64,000 nt of DNA, taken from Lethocerus indicus (taxonomy: Eukaryota; Arthropoda; Insecta; Hemiptera; Belostomatidae). The position numbers were made by a program, and so were the translations under genes. The DNA lies in NCBI GenBank assembly GCA_019843655.1, contig JACDQD010000011.1, positions 15,480,604 to 15,544,603 of the forward strand. The letters run 5' to 3'. The notes under the pieces are model-generated. The model saw nothing but the letters and a program-made list of their open reading frames with translations. It made no database searches and had not been told where the DNA came from. This document shows, piece by piece, positions 12,650 through 25,374 of the stretch. Numbering within the stretch: the stretch's first letter is position 1; each line of letters begins with the position of its first letter.

Positions 12650-15648
12650 CCGGAAAGGATGGCGAAGCAAGAATAATCCGTGAAATAAATCATGACCGCC
12701 CTTCGATTTCCGAAAAGTTATAATTGTAAATTTGTTTACAACTTTCAGTATTATAACCTGATACTGTATCATCAAAAATGATTAGAGTAATCACGGAACA
12801 ACTGTTCAACCGTTGTGAGAACACGGACCAACAGATAATTCCACTTTATCTCGATTGTTAACGGCTGAAAAACCTTAGGACTGTGGCAATTGAGTCGGAA
12901 AATTCTGAAATGACGTTTCAAGAATTATTCTAGGAAGGAACCACAGTGTTTCTTTTCTGCCATTAGTAAGAAGAACCTCCTGGAAGCAATATCCCAACGA
13001 CGGACGTATTGGAGACGGAGTTAATATTTCAACGTCGTTAGACCAGTCAATACGCGACCGTGGGTCAACAGTGGAAAGACCAATACAACTGGAGGACAAA
13101 TAGAGGCCGCGATACACGGGTAAATTGCCCACGTTAACTGCCCGCCGCTCTCGCTTAACCCTAATATTATGCAGGCATTACATGCACAACTGTGCTATCA
13201 AATGGTTGAACTTCAGTACGCCATTAGCTAGCCACTATGTCAAATATTTTCTGTTTAACTCTAATTGTAGAATTACTTTAATATTCCGCGAATCGTGATG
13301 CGATGTATACTTAAATATGTATACATTCGGATTACTTATAACGAAAAAATAATGCCGAAACTATCGAAATTTGGAGTGATTCCCTCAGTGTGACGGTCTC
13401 TGTTCAAACTCCGCTCTTTGGGGTTGAACTCGCGCCGGCAGTGCCCCGGTATTTTAGGAATCCCGAACTTCCCGGAATTAGCCCCTTCGGGCCAGAAGCT
13501 GCGCCGCTACCCGCGTTTATTTTCGACGGTTTGTAAATTAATGTCTGGCAATATATAAGATGGAGGCCCGGAAGAACGTCGGGAGATATATTGGGGGCTC
13601 GATGAAGGTGAAACGACCAATATAGCTGGCGTCGAGAGTTGTGCAAGTATGTCGGGTTTTTAACTCGGGGTTTGGTTTTTCGTCATCTTCAGTAGTCGGT
13701 CCATTCTCAGGACCCAGATCGGCGGCGGGAAAGATTGATTTCTAAAAAATATTTTACCTGCATCCCCCGTATCGGGGCATTCCGATCTTATCTGACGGGC
13801 ATCGTAATTTCATTCGTGGCACCGACTCTTTATTCGGTCCGTATTGAGCGAGGCCGTAAACACGGTAAAGCTGTACCGTTGATGATATTGACTGTGGATG
13901 CTCCTGCGGCAGTGTTTCTTCGAGCCCTGCTTGGCGGCCCCTCCGCCGGCCATATGGCGGGCGGGTGTCATTGGCCACCACCTGTTGTCGTCCCGCCGGC
14001 CCCGATTGTTTGTCAATAATCGAACAATCGTCCCCGTCGTCGCAGGTGGACCGGAGTAGGAGGGCGCTGGCCCCCGGGGTTCGGTCGAACGTTAAATGTG
14101 TCATTCGTGTGACTGTTGGACGACAGCCCGAGAGCACACCACTTTCCAGGTACCGCCCGCTGTTACCATTCTCCTCGCCCTCGAGTTAACGTCATTCCCA
14201 TGCCCTCTCCGGTTCTTTTTTTCTCGCATCATCTAATTTTATTATTGTATTTACACCGTACTTCCAAAAACCGTTTCCACCCTTCGGTGTATCGAATCGA
14301 TCTAATGACCGAATGAATATAAAACTCGAGAATATCATACAAGGTACAATTGAAAATATAAGGTAGCCAATTCTAATTTACTATTCCAATTCCAATTGTT
14401 AAATTAAAACATATTATAGGTAGTCCCTGTTCCGGATACCGGATTATCATAATTATTACTATATTGAAATACAAACAATTAAATTATGAACGGATAGTGT
14501 ACATAATGTTATATTGTGTGTAATATTATTCCAAACTACAATTTTTCATAAACTCTGTTCCTACTATTCGCTATTGTAATACATGTTTTTTTATTCGCTG
14601 GCTGAGAAAGTTCTGGACCTTCAGGATTCATTCTTTGCTAATTTTGAAAACATAACTATAATTTGTCCAGGGATTAAATGTTTATAACTATTTTCCAGCC
14701 GAGGTCTAAGATATTTTAAATTGCAATCCATAAATTTGAATCGCCGTGAGTGACTGCTACATCCTGAATATAGTTTGTGAATCCCAATCAAATTAGAAAC
14801 TTTCATTGCTATTAGTATCGAAATTACCGTACCGACGTAAGAAAACCGCCCGTCCATAATTGAACAGCGATTTAATGAAATTAATTAAATGTTATTTAGA
14901 CGGCCCGACGTTAAATTATTCCGAAGGTGCTTCAAATATCCTTTTCAGGAGCGGTAATTGGAGGGTTCCTTCGCAGTTCTAAGCTGCTTAGAACGAGGAT
15001 ACTTAATTTAAACCTCAATCATTTATTAATAATTAAGGTATTACGTGCATATTTAATTAAAATAAACGCTGGGTTCTCTAATAAAAATATGATTTTTTTT
15101 CACGAATGTTAATAATGTTTGTATTATTGTCTATATTGTTGGAAAAACAATACCGGTCTATTTTTCGTGATTATAATTTGAATAGCATTAAATATAAGCA
15201 TAAATTTATACTAATAAATATATAAATAACCTTTATTTATATATTTTTCGAAGGTAAAGTTTTCATTTATTCCTTATTTTATTATCCTGTCGGTCCTTCT
15301 CAGAATTAATTTCTAGAGAAATCAATACAAACAAACTCTTGAATATGGTAAAAGGAGTGAAATGCACATCAACTATTAGATTGTAACTTTTTAAAATATT
15401 TTTTTAATGATTGATGAGTACACCGAACAACGTACCGCTAATGGATTTGCCAGCTATAGTTGGATGCGATTTTGTGTTTCAGGAATCGAGATGCGGTCAG
15501 AAGGCGGGTGGTGAACGCGGTAGATTGACCGAAAGTACGGAGTGAGTGGGGTAGGGTGGTTAGGTAGCGGTCCGAAGGGAGTTCGGCCTAACCCTGGTGG
15601 GGGCCCAGCTATATCTCATCTTCCATCTCTTAAACGATTAATTCTCAG
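12650..15648. other. Noncoding stretch with GC island at 13.4-14.2 kb
   Basis: The GC-rich island 13400-14200 has overlapping open frames on both strands (up to 127 codons) but no splice pair or recognisable product. It ends in a pyrimidine-rich run. 14220-15480 is strongly AT-rich and empty of signal. 15480-15610 is GC-rich again and leads into the exon candidate below. Confidence 0.5.
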
Positions 15649-15728
15649 CTCCCAAACCCCATTCTGAAGACGGACAAACAATCAATGGGCAGGAATCCTC
15701 CTCCTCCTCCACCCCACGGGCAACGCAG
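15649..15728 (+). CDS. Candidate internal exon, Ser/Pro-rich, unassigned
   Basis: An 80-base segment is flanked by a good acceptor (pyrimidine-rich tract, GATTAAT-like branch sequence, then TTCTCAG at 15642-15648) and a strong donor (CAG|GTAAGC at 15729). Two frames are fully open. One gives a hydrophilic peptide with a run of five Ser (INGQESSSSSTPRATQ) and ends on a codon boundary. The other gives a Pro-rich run (GRNPPPPPPHGQR). The low-complexity TCC repeat explains both runs. A short open exon between good sites can arise by chance in 64 kb, and no partner exon is identified. Family unknown. Confidence 0.25.
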
Positions 15729-17830
15729 GTAAGCGCAATTTTTTCTACATTTCCACATTGTCTAAACATCCCGGTTACGTTTCTGGAATATCAGTTACTA
15801 CCAACTGTTCGAAATTGTATCGGAATTCTGGAGTAGATGTTGATGGCAAAAACGGTACAGGATTTGCAGAGAGGGCGTCATGAGCGCGTTAAAATGAATT
15901 CTGTTAGTCCGTTTATTACCGGGCTTTATCTGCCGCTGTCCGAGCCCCGGTCGGCCTGACAGGGATGATTTATAAACGACGCTCGTATAATGTCTTCGGG
16001 CTACATGATAGCAATAATGAAGGCGGTTGTTATTCTCATTACGTACAGGAATACACTGATGAAAATTTGTAAGGATTGCAAACTGATTGAATGCGGGGAG
16101 TTGCAATGATATCTATTTGATTTTAATACTAACGCGGAGTCATAATTAAAAATTCGTGTAATTATATAACCTTAGCGCTATTATCCTTAACCTATCTTCG
16201 CATAAGGACGCCACAAGCAGATTCGATGGTACTATGTTTACACTTAATACTAAATGCAACCTGTTATTGGTAAAATCGCCTGTTTAATGAAGCTAGAATC
16301 AACAAGTAGTTAACAATGTATTGCAAGTTTGAAGTTTCCAGGCACTATTAGCTTTGTTGCCGCTTAAGATCTGAAATAATTTTAAGAACGAAAATAAAAT
16401 TGGGGCGACAACCACAGCGTATGTCCGAAATGATGTTACCGGAAAAAGGGGCGGACTGTTCGTCGGAATTACCCGAAACATTAGATATTCCTAACGGAGC
16501 AGATGGCGGGGGTCACTTATAATTCGGTTGGGGGGTAGTTAGTGTGGCGCCTCGCGTAATTGAAGTCTACAAGCGTCGGTAGTCGAAGGTGGACATCGGT
16601 CGTGGTATCGCGAGGCGGGCCCGGATGGCTCTGTTAATTTAAAGCCGAGAAGGGGGACTCCTCGGAACCGTCCCGGGGAGTAGTTAAAAGTAATAAGCCA
16701 TTAAATCATGCCGGGCGCTGTAACCTGTAACAACCCAATATTTATGAGCTCCATTTGCATTGATTACGAAGACGAGAAGAGTCTGAGCGGAGTGGAGGGG
16801 TAAAGGGAGGAGGTAGGGCCGGAACCCGTTCGGTCCGCAGGAGGCGACAGTGGCCCATCCGGCAACGTCGCCCCCTCACCCCCCCTGCTCAAGACGGGGC
16901 TTTATTATGCATATCATAGGAAAGAGATGCCACGCACTCGTGAAATTACACGTTACAGATGTCCGGCCATTATCCCGGGCCCTCCAATCGGTGGGGCCCC
17001 CGCACACCGGCCCCGGGGTCCCTGTCCTCTAATTGCCGCTTCTGCCCCGCTCGCCTCGTTCCCGACCATCAGCCCCCCACCCCACCCCGCAAGAACCCCG
17101 GGGCCATTATCAATCACGCATCACCGGAGACTCACCTCTCAGCCCCCGCCCCCCTCATCGCCAATTATTACCGGTAGATATTACACGACACGGGCCCAAT
17201 CCGGTCGTCCCACGCCGCATTGCCCGCGTTACCCATCCATTGCCCCGATTATGAAACGCTCCGATTCGGATTAATTCAGTTTAGAATTTCGATAGCAATC
17301 TTTACACCCATGCAATCTTGAAAACCAAGAACAATAGTCTCCAACCATAAAAAACAAATTTTAAAAATAAAATATATTATGTTTCCACAATACATATTAC
17401 CATACCAACGCAACCTAAAATAGTTGGAACGTATAAACGGAGTTTTGGTCATTTCTTTCATGGCACCTTAGTTATTGCAATGGCGGTATGTTTATTTCTG
17501 TCTGATTGTCCCGATAAAGGACACCATCCAGGTGATATACGTAGTGGATTTTTTGTAGCGCAATTTTGTTTAATTCGGCGTAGATTAATTGTCGAAATTA
17601 ATTGAACCAAAACGCGAGGGGTGACAATCATACCTTCGACATCCTACAGCACCCTATGTATGGCTTTAACATTATCTTATTCTTTATTTCCCTTAATTTC
17701 TGTACCTGATCTGTAACCTGTTGATCTTACAAACGAGTACTACGATAATAAGTAATTAAAAAGTAAGACCCAAAACTATGCACGCACATCTACTGTCCGA
17801 TCTAGTAATTTACCGAAGTGCGGGAATAAA
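15729..17830. other. Noncoding stretch with GC island at 16.5-17.28 kb
   Basis: 15730-16500 is mixed DNA with no gene. 16500-17280 is GC-rich and C-rich, with four overlapping plus-strand frames of 60-115 codons, none with recognisable content. Its end (cattgcc words followed by TCCGATTCG and TAATT near 17258-17275) faintly resembles the end of the duplicated element at 26.4 kb. 17280-17830 is AT-rich and empty. Confidence 0.45.
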
Positions 17831-18019
17831 TTATTTAGTTGCACCCGGTCTTTGACTGGTCGTGTTCTCGCAGCTCATTATATGTACGGTGTGGAGTTTC
17901 AAGCGCGCTCGCGTTGCAAACAGAACGAACATGATCGCATGCAGAGCAACAACAAACCAACAACACAGACGTTGCATCCATGTCATGTTGTTCATGCTGG
18001 TCAGGTGTTTCAAACTCAT
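17831..18019 (-). CDS. Small ORF or first exon with signal-peptide-like N-terminus
   Basis: The minus-strand frame opens at ATG (18019) and has a second, better-context ATG at codon 9. From there the product starts MNNMTWMQR, followed by a hydrophobic core of about 18 residues (LCCWFVVALHAIMFVLFA) and then Arg-rich residues. This is the pattern of a signal peptide with cleavage near ATRA|RL, or of a membrane anchor. The frame ends after 62 codons. Weak donor-like GTs (GTACAT, GTGCAA) lie near its end, so it could also be a first exon. There is no recognised family. The overlapping frame on the same strand is also open, so chance is possible. Confidence 0.2.
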   Translation of the reverse strand: MSLKHLTSMNNMTWMQRLCCWFVVALHAIMFVLFATRARLKLHTVHIMSCENTTSQRPGATK

Positions 18020-19331
18020 TTAAACCAAGGGCGCCAGTTATAATGCGGTTGGTAAAATTCACGCGGGCAGTATCACATTTACACATGTTCTTAATATTAA
18101 ATCTTAAAGCGACGATTCAGGAGTATAGATGAGATAATTAGAACGCATCGATTAAATAATATTATTAATAATATATAAACCCTATATTATTATTCTTAGT
18201 TAAACATTTATTTCATATCGAAGTTTGTTTTTTGAGTATCTCCGTAATTCTCCCACAGTTCTTTATAAATATGAGACAGCAACGACGTTCTGTCCAGGGT
18301 TTTCGATACTATTATATTTGGAGTGGCCCACAGCGGAAGGCGGAGAAAAGATTTTAACGCGTCGATTCCTTAATATTCACTCACTTGTAAATCTGAGGAG
18401 CCGACGAAAAGCCTTTCCATGTGAAGGCAATTTGCCTCGAAAATGAGTTGGGAAATATTCGACCGGCGGTATTTTGTACTATCAATTAAACGGACAGGGG
18501 CGATAGCCGTGAGAATGAATTGGGCGCATAAAGCGGTGGCCCGCCGGGGACCAATTAAGGACCCAGAACTGACCACTTTCACTCGGGACACTCTCCGCAG
18601 GCACAATCCTGCCTCTCTGCTCGACTTTCTTAACAACTCCCCAACTCCCCCCCCCACATTAAATGATCGAGCGATTCGGGAACCTCGCAATTAGCCCGGA
18701 CAGCTGTACCCGGGCTCAGGGTTTGGATTAATCGCGGCCGAACCCACTTATGAGGTAGAAAACCTCCCAAAAAAGAAATACGAGGACCCATTACGAACCA
18801 AAACTGCGCATCAGAGAATAATACGTTAATTATATACGAGAATTGATATTGATGAGACTATTTGGACTGGGAATGAAGGTGGAGTAGAAACGGGAAAAGT
18901 TCGATTCGAATTACACGCATTATCTAAGACAAAGAGACTTTAATTGAATTATTTTACGTGTAATAATAAATTTAATACTGATAATGAGATCATTTAATAA
19001 TTGATGATGAGATTCATTAATGAACTCTGAAAGGTGAATTAGAGTGTACCGCTTATTGCCACCGGTGTCGCCCTAACCACTAAATGAAACAAGATTTAGC
19101 TTAAGATTAAGCTTAAGCTTAGCTTAAGAGGGCTCTGTTGTGTATCTCAATCGGAAATCATCAAGTAAACGCAACGCAAAGTTTCAACGCGAATCTCTAG
19201 TACGATTAGGTATCGAGAGAAAAATAACATCTCGAAGAAATTCGAATCGTGTTATAAAACATTCGAGCTCACCGATCTGAGCATAATTATAGTGGAGTGT
19301 TATGGAAGGAATGCGACTACCGAAACCAGTT
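18020..19331. other. Noncoding stretch with small palindromic repeat
   Basis: Mostly AT-rich. A GC-richer part (18440-18700) is open on both strands (83 and 106 codons) without recognisable content. The palindromic AGCTTAAG cluster at 19098-19128 is listed separately. Confidence 0.45.
19098..19128. repeat. Clustered AGCTTAAG palindromic repeat
   Basis: AGCTTAAG occurs at 19098-19105 and 19121-19128, flanking a perfect 12-bp palindrome AAGCTTAAGCTT at 19109-19120. The whole 31-base run is built from the same short word in both orientations. Confidence 0.85.
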
Positions 19332-19997
19332 CTAGCCGAAGACCGAACGGGTCAGCGGAAACACAAAATTGCAAAAATGATGCCGAACAAATACAGAATT
19401 TTCTGTTTTCAATTCTACGGAGAAATTCGTAAATACATTTAAAAACCAAGTCGCGGTGATGGCATCCCTTATTTTAATTAGGTTCGAGAAAAATAAATTA
19501 CGAGGCACGCTGAATATACAAATTAAAGCGTCTCGTGCAGTAGTGGATAACACGAAACGGACTTGAAATGAAACAATTGGAACATTAAACGAAGGACAGA
19601 AGCAAGGATATTTAACGAAGGGTACGGAACTCATTTTAAGAAATAAATATAAATTCGGCAAAAATAGGACTGAATTTAAAAGACGTCTCTTAAATACAAA
19701 GGCTTTTTTACCCTTACTTATCACACCACCATCGCAATGGGACTGAAGAAAATGGTAGCAGAAATGGACCGTGCTACGTCCTGTTGTGGGATGCCCGACA
19801 GCTCTTCGAGGAAAAAATCCCGAGCGTGATTTCTGAGAAGGAAATATGCGGCGAAATTTCAGAGGACACGAAGAGAGCCGGGCAGGCGGTGGAAACGGGG
19901 ATTGTGTCGGCCCGGAGAATTGAGTGATTACAAAAACTAGAACGGGATTTTTATTTCTGGAACTCGGTCCCTCTCCTCCACCCGCCACCCCCGACAA
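19332..19997 (-). CDS. Longest open frame in the window, unassigned
   Basis: A minus-strand frame stays open for 221 codons (TTG at the 5' end; internal ATG at the MSSVPFVKYPCF segment). It is rich in Phe, Ser, Val and Arg, has no recognised motif, and shows no clear signal peptide. The plus strand here is purine-rich, which by itself lowers stop frequency on the minus strand. By rough reckoning such a length is unusual but not impossible by chance in 64 kb. There are no convincing splice sites. It could be an exon, part of an old element, or a compositional artefact. Confidence 0.15.
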   Translation of the reverse strand: MSGVAGGGEGPSSRNKNPVLVFVITQFSGPTQSPFPPPARLSSCPLKFRRIFPSQKSRSGFFPRRAVGHPTTGRSTVHFCYHFLQSHCDGGVISKGKKAFVFKRRLLNSVLFLPNLYLFLKMSSVPFVKYPCFCPSFNVPIVSFQVRFVLSTTARDALICIFSVPRNLFFSNLIKIRDAITATWFLNVFTNFSVELKTENSVFVRHHFCNFVFPLTRSVFG

Positions 19998-22900
19998 CTC
20001 AAAACCCGCCCTTCGACTCTACTCACTCTCACTTTATCCGCGTGCGTGACCGACATGAATTTAGGCCCGGCGGTAACCGGCCCCGAACTCGGAATTGTGC
20101 GGGTCTGAGGGTTTTTTCTATTCCTTTTTTTTTTATTCGATTTAACCCGCGGGCCAAACGGGGAAGTGTATTTTCTAAATTGAACTCCTTCCGCCCATCT
20201 CAATCGTCGAAAAATCAATTCAGTTCGTCGGGCGGAATTCTTTAAAGTCGTGTTGCACGCTCAGAAGCGGATTTAGGATCAACCGCCGGCCATTAATTCG
20301 AATCGTATAAGAGAATGATTTGCCACAAAACTTATATCGATATTCTATGACCGGACTTAAAAAAATTGGTCTATCCGCTGGGGAATCGTAATTTAGTTCA
20401 GAAAAATTTTTCTAGTTGTAGAAAATCTTAGATATGTAGACATGATTGCTACAGTGACTGTTATATAGCATCCTTCGCAATTAATCGGAACAAATAATTC
20501 GTTACGATGTTTTACAGCCATTTTTCACGGCTATGTATTGGAGGAGTGAGCAATTAGAAGGGACAATAGATAACGGGTTGCAGGTCGGGAGTCATGATCC
20601 GAGAGAGTCATGTTCCCGTGGGACACAGTTCACGGCCGGTGGATTAATTCAGTCCGCGGTCATTGTTTTTGCCGGTGGGGACTGTAGGCGTCGGTCGCTG
20701 TTTTCAGTAGGGGGAGTGGCATGTGGGGCACAATTAGAGCGATTGTGATCTGTTCCCGAGTGTCTGGGCCTCTGCCGTTTTATCGCGTACGTCCTCCAAG
20801 CATCGGTCACGCCCTTTCTAGGTCTGCCGGCCGGCATGGAGAGCCGCCGTGGACCGCTCGCATTTAAATAGGAGATGTTGTTGGGCACGAGGGTGGGGGC
20901 GGGGCGGAGGGGGAGTCCGCCCTCGGGGCACCGCCGCCACCGGTTTCTCGCCCTCCAATTATAAACTAGCGGTTCTCCTTCCTTTGTTAGACGGCCGTCG
21001 GGAATATTGGCCGTAATATAACATATGAGCCTCGCGACCGTAACGGATTAATATTTCTTCGGAAAGGCCGACTCCATTTAACGAGTTCGCATAAATATCG
21101 CATTGTAATTATAACGCAGATTATGACGAGCTCCCAATAAAAAAACATTCGGTTTCGATTCCTCGAACTTCTTGATAAATCGACCAAAGTTGATCTACTC
21201 TTCAGTTGGACCCACTACAGTCGTGCGTGCTTCACAGGGCGAACTGGCAGACGAATCTCGAGGAGAATAACCGAATACAAAATTAACATACAAAACTGAA
21301 TCATCCGCTGTAGAGCGCCGACCAAACGTCCGCCCACTGGAATAGAGTTTCCGCGAAAATCCGAACTATTACAACCGAAAGTTAGTTAGTGATAGTTAAC
21401 TTCATGTTTTGAGAAGAGAAAACCGCAGAAAAAATCAGAATAAAATCAGAAATTAAAAAAATTACTTTTCCACTCTCTAATTTCGCCCGGTTTGCTACAT
21501 TTCGCCATCGTCAGTCCAACTACGGCGAATGAGACTGCGTTAGGTTGATGGCCCCGGTTTATTTTTTCCAGGGAGTGGTGGATTTTCAACATAAAAAAAT
21601 ATATTGATAATTGGAACCACCTGAATTGAGCCATGGAGAGAAAAAACGTCGTTATTCAAATGCAATCTTCGTCCGAATTTTAATTATTAAATTGAACCCA
21701 ACGCACCCCCAATTATCGCCATTAAAATTCACCCGGCTAATTGGAATGGGCATTTTTCTGTGCCTGGAAAGGAGGAAATCGAAAATTAAAAATCATCCTA
21801 CTCGCAGTGGAGGATATGAATCGTAAATTTCAGTATTGCGTCTCTGTCTCTCTCCGCGCTAATAAAGCGGAGCATTAAACACATAGTATTATCGAAAAAT
21901 AGTGTACGTGGAATAGTAGAGTCTGATAAGGAGCTCGTTGGGAAACAACGTTCATTTCGGTAGTTAATGCTTTTATCACGTCACACTCACAGTACAATGG
22001 GGCAATCGTCGCTTTCATGGTTTTATTGTTCGTTTGGTTTTAGCAATAACCAATGTAGTTTGCAGTAGACAAGAAGGTTTCGAACAATGGATTACATGAA
22101 GTTCAACGCCGAGACTGACAAGCAAAAAGGGCAGCACAACTTACCTTAATGATACTATCGTTTCAAATTATTTGGAAAGTTCAAGACTTCGTTCTCGGAC
22201 AAAATTTGACCCGAACCTCGAAACTTTAAAATTTGGACTTTACGATGAGTTCCGTGAATTGAAAGGATTGTTGGGGAGAACAGATTTGGTGAAGTACGCG
22301 ACCCAAAGAATAAATATAGGCCAGCGAAATTAAAACGGGTATGTATCGATCCAAGGGTAAAACGATTACCCACTATCCATTTACTATATTGAAGGCATTA
22401 TGTATTCGCATGACCGGTCGAAGCCCAACTCTTTTAATGGACGACGTCTCCAAAGCGAGCAGACACGAACGGCGTTCAGAGTCGGCCGGTACAAAAAAAT
22501 AGAACATATCCGTTAGAAACTAATGAGGAAGAGCCTTAATCATTAGATAAAACTAGGTAAAAGATATTTAAGCTATCATTGCTTCTAGAAATATTACTAT
22601 TACGATAAATATTACGATTGATGTTGAAATTTCAAACGTAAATTTCGATGTACGTAATTCAGTATATATAGTCATTCCGGACATCAGGACAGAAAACTAA
22701 ATTCCACCGTCTAATAAATTTTGTTTTCATAATTTGTTTCATGAGTGTTCACTATGTGTTAACTTACGTATATATGTAAAACATCTATTACCCCATATAG
22801 GTCATCTCGCCCAATTTTACGACCCTATTCTAGTCCAAACAGAAGTGACTTTTCGGAGAACAGTACGGGCTCGGCCCTGCGCCAGACACGCGACATTTTA

Positions 22901-23949
22901 AGTGCACGAGACATTAGAGTCATATCAATAATCAAATATAAATTATCTATATGAAGGACATTTATTTGGCAAGCCTCGAACGGGACAACTGAAGTAACAA
23001 TAAACCGGTGTAGCTAAATCTCGGTCTACCGACTTTATTCGGTAGAGTATCATTTACCTTGTTCTATCCGATTTTATTGGGTACCGATTTTATAGGCATT
23101 AAATAAATTAAAGTAAACAAATTAATTAAAAATATGTTAAAGAGTATTTTTTGTCGGTGCGGCTTTAATATTGACCCGGTTCGAATTGCGGTGCAGTACC
23201 GAATTTCGGTCCCATTAAAAGTTTGAATTGAACCAAGTGCAAATTTTTAAGCAACGAGATTATATTTGCTTTATATAATATAGAATGAATACATTTGATT
23301 TAAGCTTTGTTTGAGCGCATTGACACATATTACACATATTGTCTGTAAGTACACATTTAGTCCTTTTTCTATATTCAGGTCTGTATTCAGACCGGTATAT
23401 AGACGACCTTTGACATAAATCTGTTACTCGATCCAAATTTCATCGCATTATAAGAACGCGTTCGGCGTTTATAAGTTCATGCTAAAGGTACGCCTCCTCT
23501 TTTTGAAGACACCGGCCCCCATTAACAAAGTTGAAGGTTGAATGCATATTTCCGAAACGGCCCCCACGAGTGAAGACCGGGATCGTCTATGTAATGGAAA
23601 AACTTCTGGTTAAATGTCTTCAGGGGCATTATTTTTCAGAATCTTATTTGCATCTTATATCATGATAACGGGTGGGGAACTTAGCGCGCAAAGTTCGGAC
23701 TAGTTTTTTCGAGCCCGGCTCGAGATCGCCGCGCTAGTTAAAAATAATGAATAGTTTCCGAGCTCATCAACGTTATGTTAAAAGCGTAAGTTCTGTTTTT
23801 ACCGTACGAAAGAAAAAAGCTGTATAGCCTACGTTATCTGAGGTACACTGTTAACAGAGATAAGCTTAACGCTTACTTCAGTTAACGGAAAATATTTATG
23901 GGGTATGCAAGCTCTACGAAGATAAGCAACGTTACAGCATTTATAATTA
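19998..23949. other. Noncoding stretch
   Basis: 20000-20250 and 20550-20960 are GC-rich islands with overlapping open frames but no gene. 21000-23950 is mainly AT-rich. A strong donor-like AAG|GTAAGT occurs on the minus strand near 22140, but all three frames before it carry stops within about 30 bases, so any exon there would be untranslated. A tandem ACACATATT pair lies near 23325-23342. I see no RNA gene or mobile element. Confidence 0.5.
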
Positions 23950-24255
23950 GTGGATTGTATCATATACATATCAAATAATATCTTACAATTATATGATTTG
24001 GTCCTAACGTATATTCGTGCCGCGTATGATTACTCTTCAGTTTTAACCTATAGTAACAGGAGCGTTTGTAAAAACATCGATAGAAGATCACTAAATTTCG
24101 ATATACAGTTATTTGATACAGTTGATGATGATGTGATTCCTGGGGTACGATATTGGATGGCGGTCACAAAATCGATAAGTGACGGGGCACGATTAGGAAA
24201 ATCATGGAACCTCTCATTTCACGAATTAACCGTTCGATCCGCAAATAATAATTAA
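23950..24255 (+). CDS. Unassigned 101-codon open frame
   Basis: The frame opens at GTG after a TAA and runs to a TAA at 24253-24255. Its second half looks protein-like, with an acidic stretch and mixed hydrophobic pattern (DTVDDDVIPGVRYWMAVTKS), but there is no ATG until that region and no strong splice site. AT-rich surroundings make a chance frame of this length plausible. No family is recognised. Confidence 0.12.
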   Translation: MDCIIYISNNILQLYDLVLTYIRAAYDYSSVLTYSNRSVCKNIDRRSLNFDIQLFDTVDDDVIPGVRYWMAVTKSISDGARLGKSWNLSFHELTVRSANNN

Positions 24256-25374
24256 TTCGTAAATGAATCCTACATACCGGATGACAAACATCATCTAAAT
24301 AGAACAAACATGTCCAATATCCGCTGTGTGCTTATCTGACACCCCATACCATTATTATTAATAGTAATCTCACAATTATTAATGTTAGCGTATGTATAGG
24401 TCCCTTTAAATTGAAATTAAGATCCTGTATAATTTCGTTAGTATTTAAATAGTTAAATTATCATCGGATGGTAATAAACCTTACTTTTGATTAATGGACG
24501 GAAATTTACAATTGGAGACAATTACGACACTTTTTCATATAGCGTATTAATATGTTTTATGATAGTAATGAAGTTTTGAGTCATCTCTGGTACAAGAACA
24601 ATAAATCTGTAGGTAGATGATCGTCCACGATGAATACCGCCCGTATAATGAGGGCTGTTGCGGGGGCAATCGGACGTCGGTTATATATATACATCATACG
24701 TCTCCTTAATGTAACGTATACCCTGTCTGAATACCCTCGACTGGCATATTTAAAATATGGTGGCTCGGAATTAAGAATTTTAAATACGTCGCATAAATTC
24801 TTAACGATCCTCAAGCAAATTCGGGGAGACCTAGTATACCTTAACAAGGACATATCGTCCTAGTCTAGTTTATGCAGAAACATAGAAAGGACAATTTGTT
24901 GGCCGGCAGGGTCTTCATCCTCAGAAGGAAGAAGGGGTCAATACCTCGAAGGCGATGTCAAATTTAGCTTCGAGAAGACACCAGGGGATTTGATTCCCCA
25001 AGGGATATTCCCTTCGCATATGCCACCAGTGAGTCACGAACAAAAAAATGTGTAACTCCGTTATTTAAAATAGGGCTAATCAGAGTGGTGGGAGGGCTAG
25101 GATTTTACAAATTTCGTTAAAATATCTGACCCCCAGAGTATTAAGGGAGCGTTGCCGCCCCCCACAGGTCTAGTTCCCCGGGGGTTGGCTGTTCCTGACG
25201 TGGATTAATGACGGCCGTTGTCAGTATTGGGCCCCCCCCCCGATGTCGGTGGTCTGGCCGAGGGTGGTGCTGCCCCCGCCCCTCATTGTTGGCCCCGTTC
25301 TTCCCCCGCTAATTGGAGAACAGGCTTCGGTTCAATGGTGAGGGGGGTGGCGGGAGGCGGGCGGAGGCTCCGTT
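24256..25374. other. Noncoding stretch leading into C/G-rich island
   Basis: 24256-25060 is AT-rich with two overlapping opposite-strand frames (24581-24863) that are probably chance. From 25080 the sequence becomes strongly G/C-rich, including a ten-C run at 25232-25241, and runs into the first duplicated element. Confidence 0.5.

Noticed and set aside
18985..19007. bantam-like TGAGATCATTT
   Set aside because: Only 11 bases match and flanking sequence gives no proper precursor stem.
22026..22037. miR-375 lookalike (12-base match including most of the seed)
   Set aside because: The mature match stops after 12 bases and the only pairing segment (22081-22088) gives an 8-bp stem, not a microRNA hairpin.
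23176..23192. tRNA B-box-like GGTTCGAATTG
   Set aside because: The last B-box bases are wrong and no A box or cloverleaf lies upstream.
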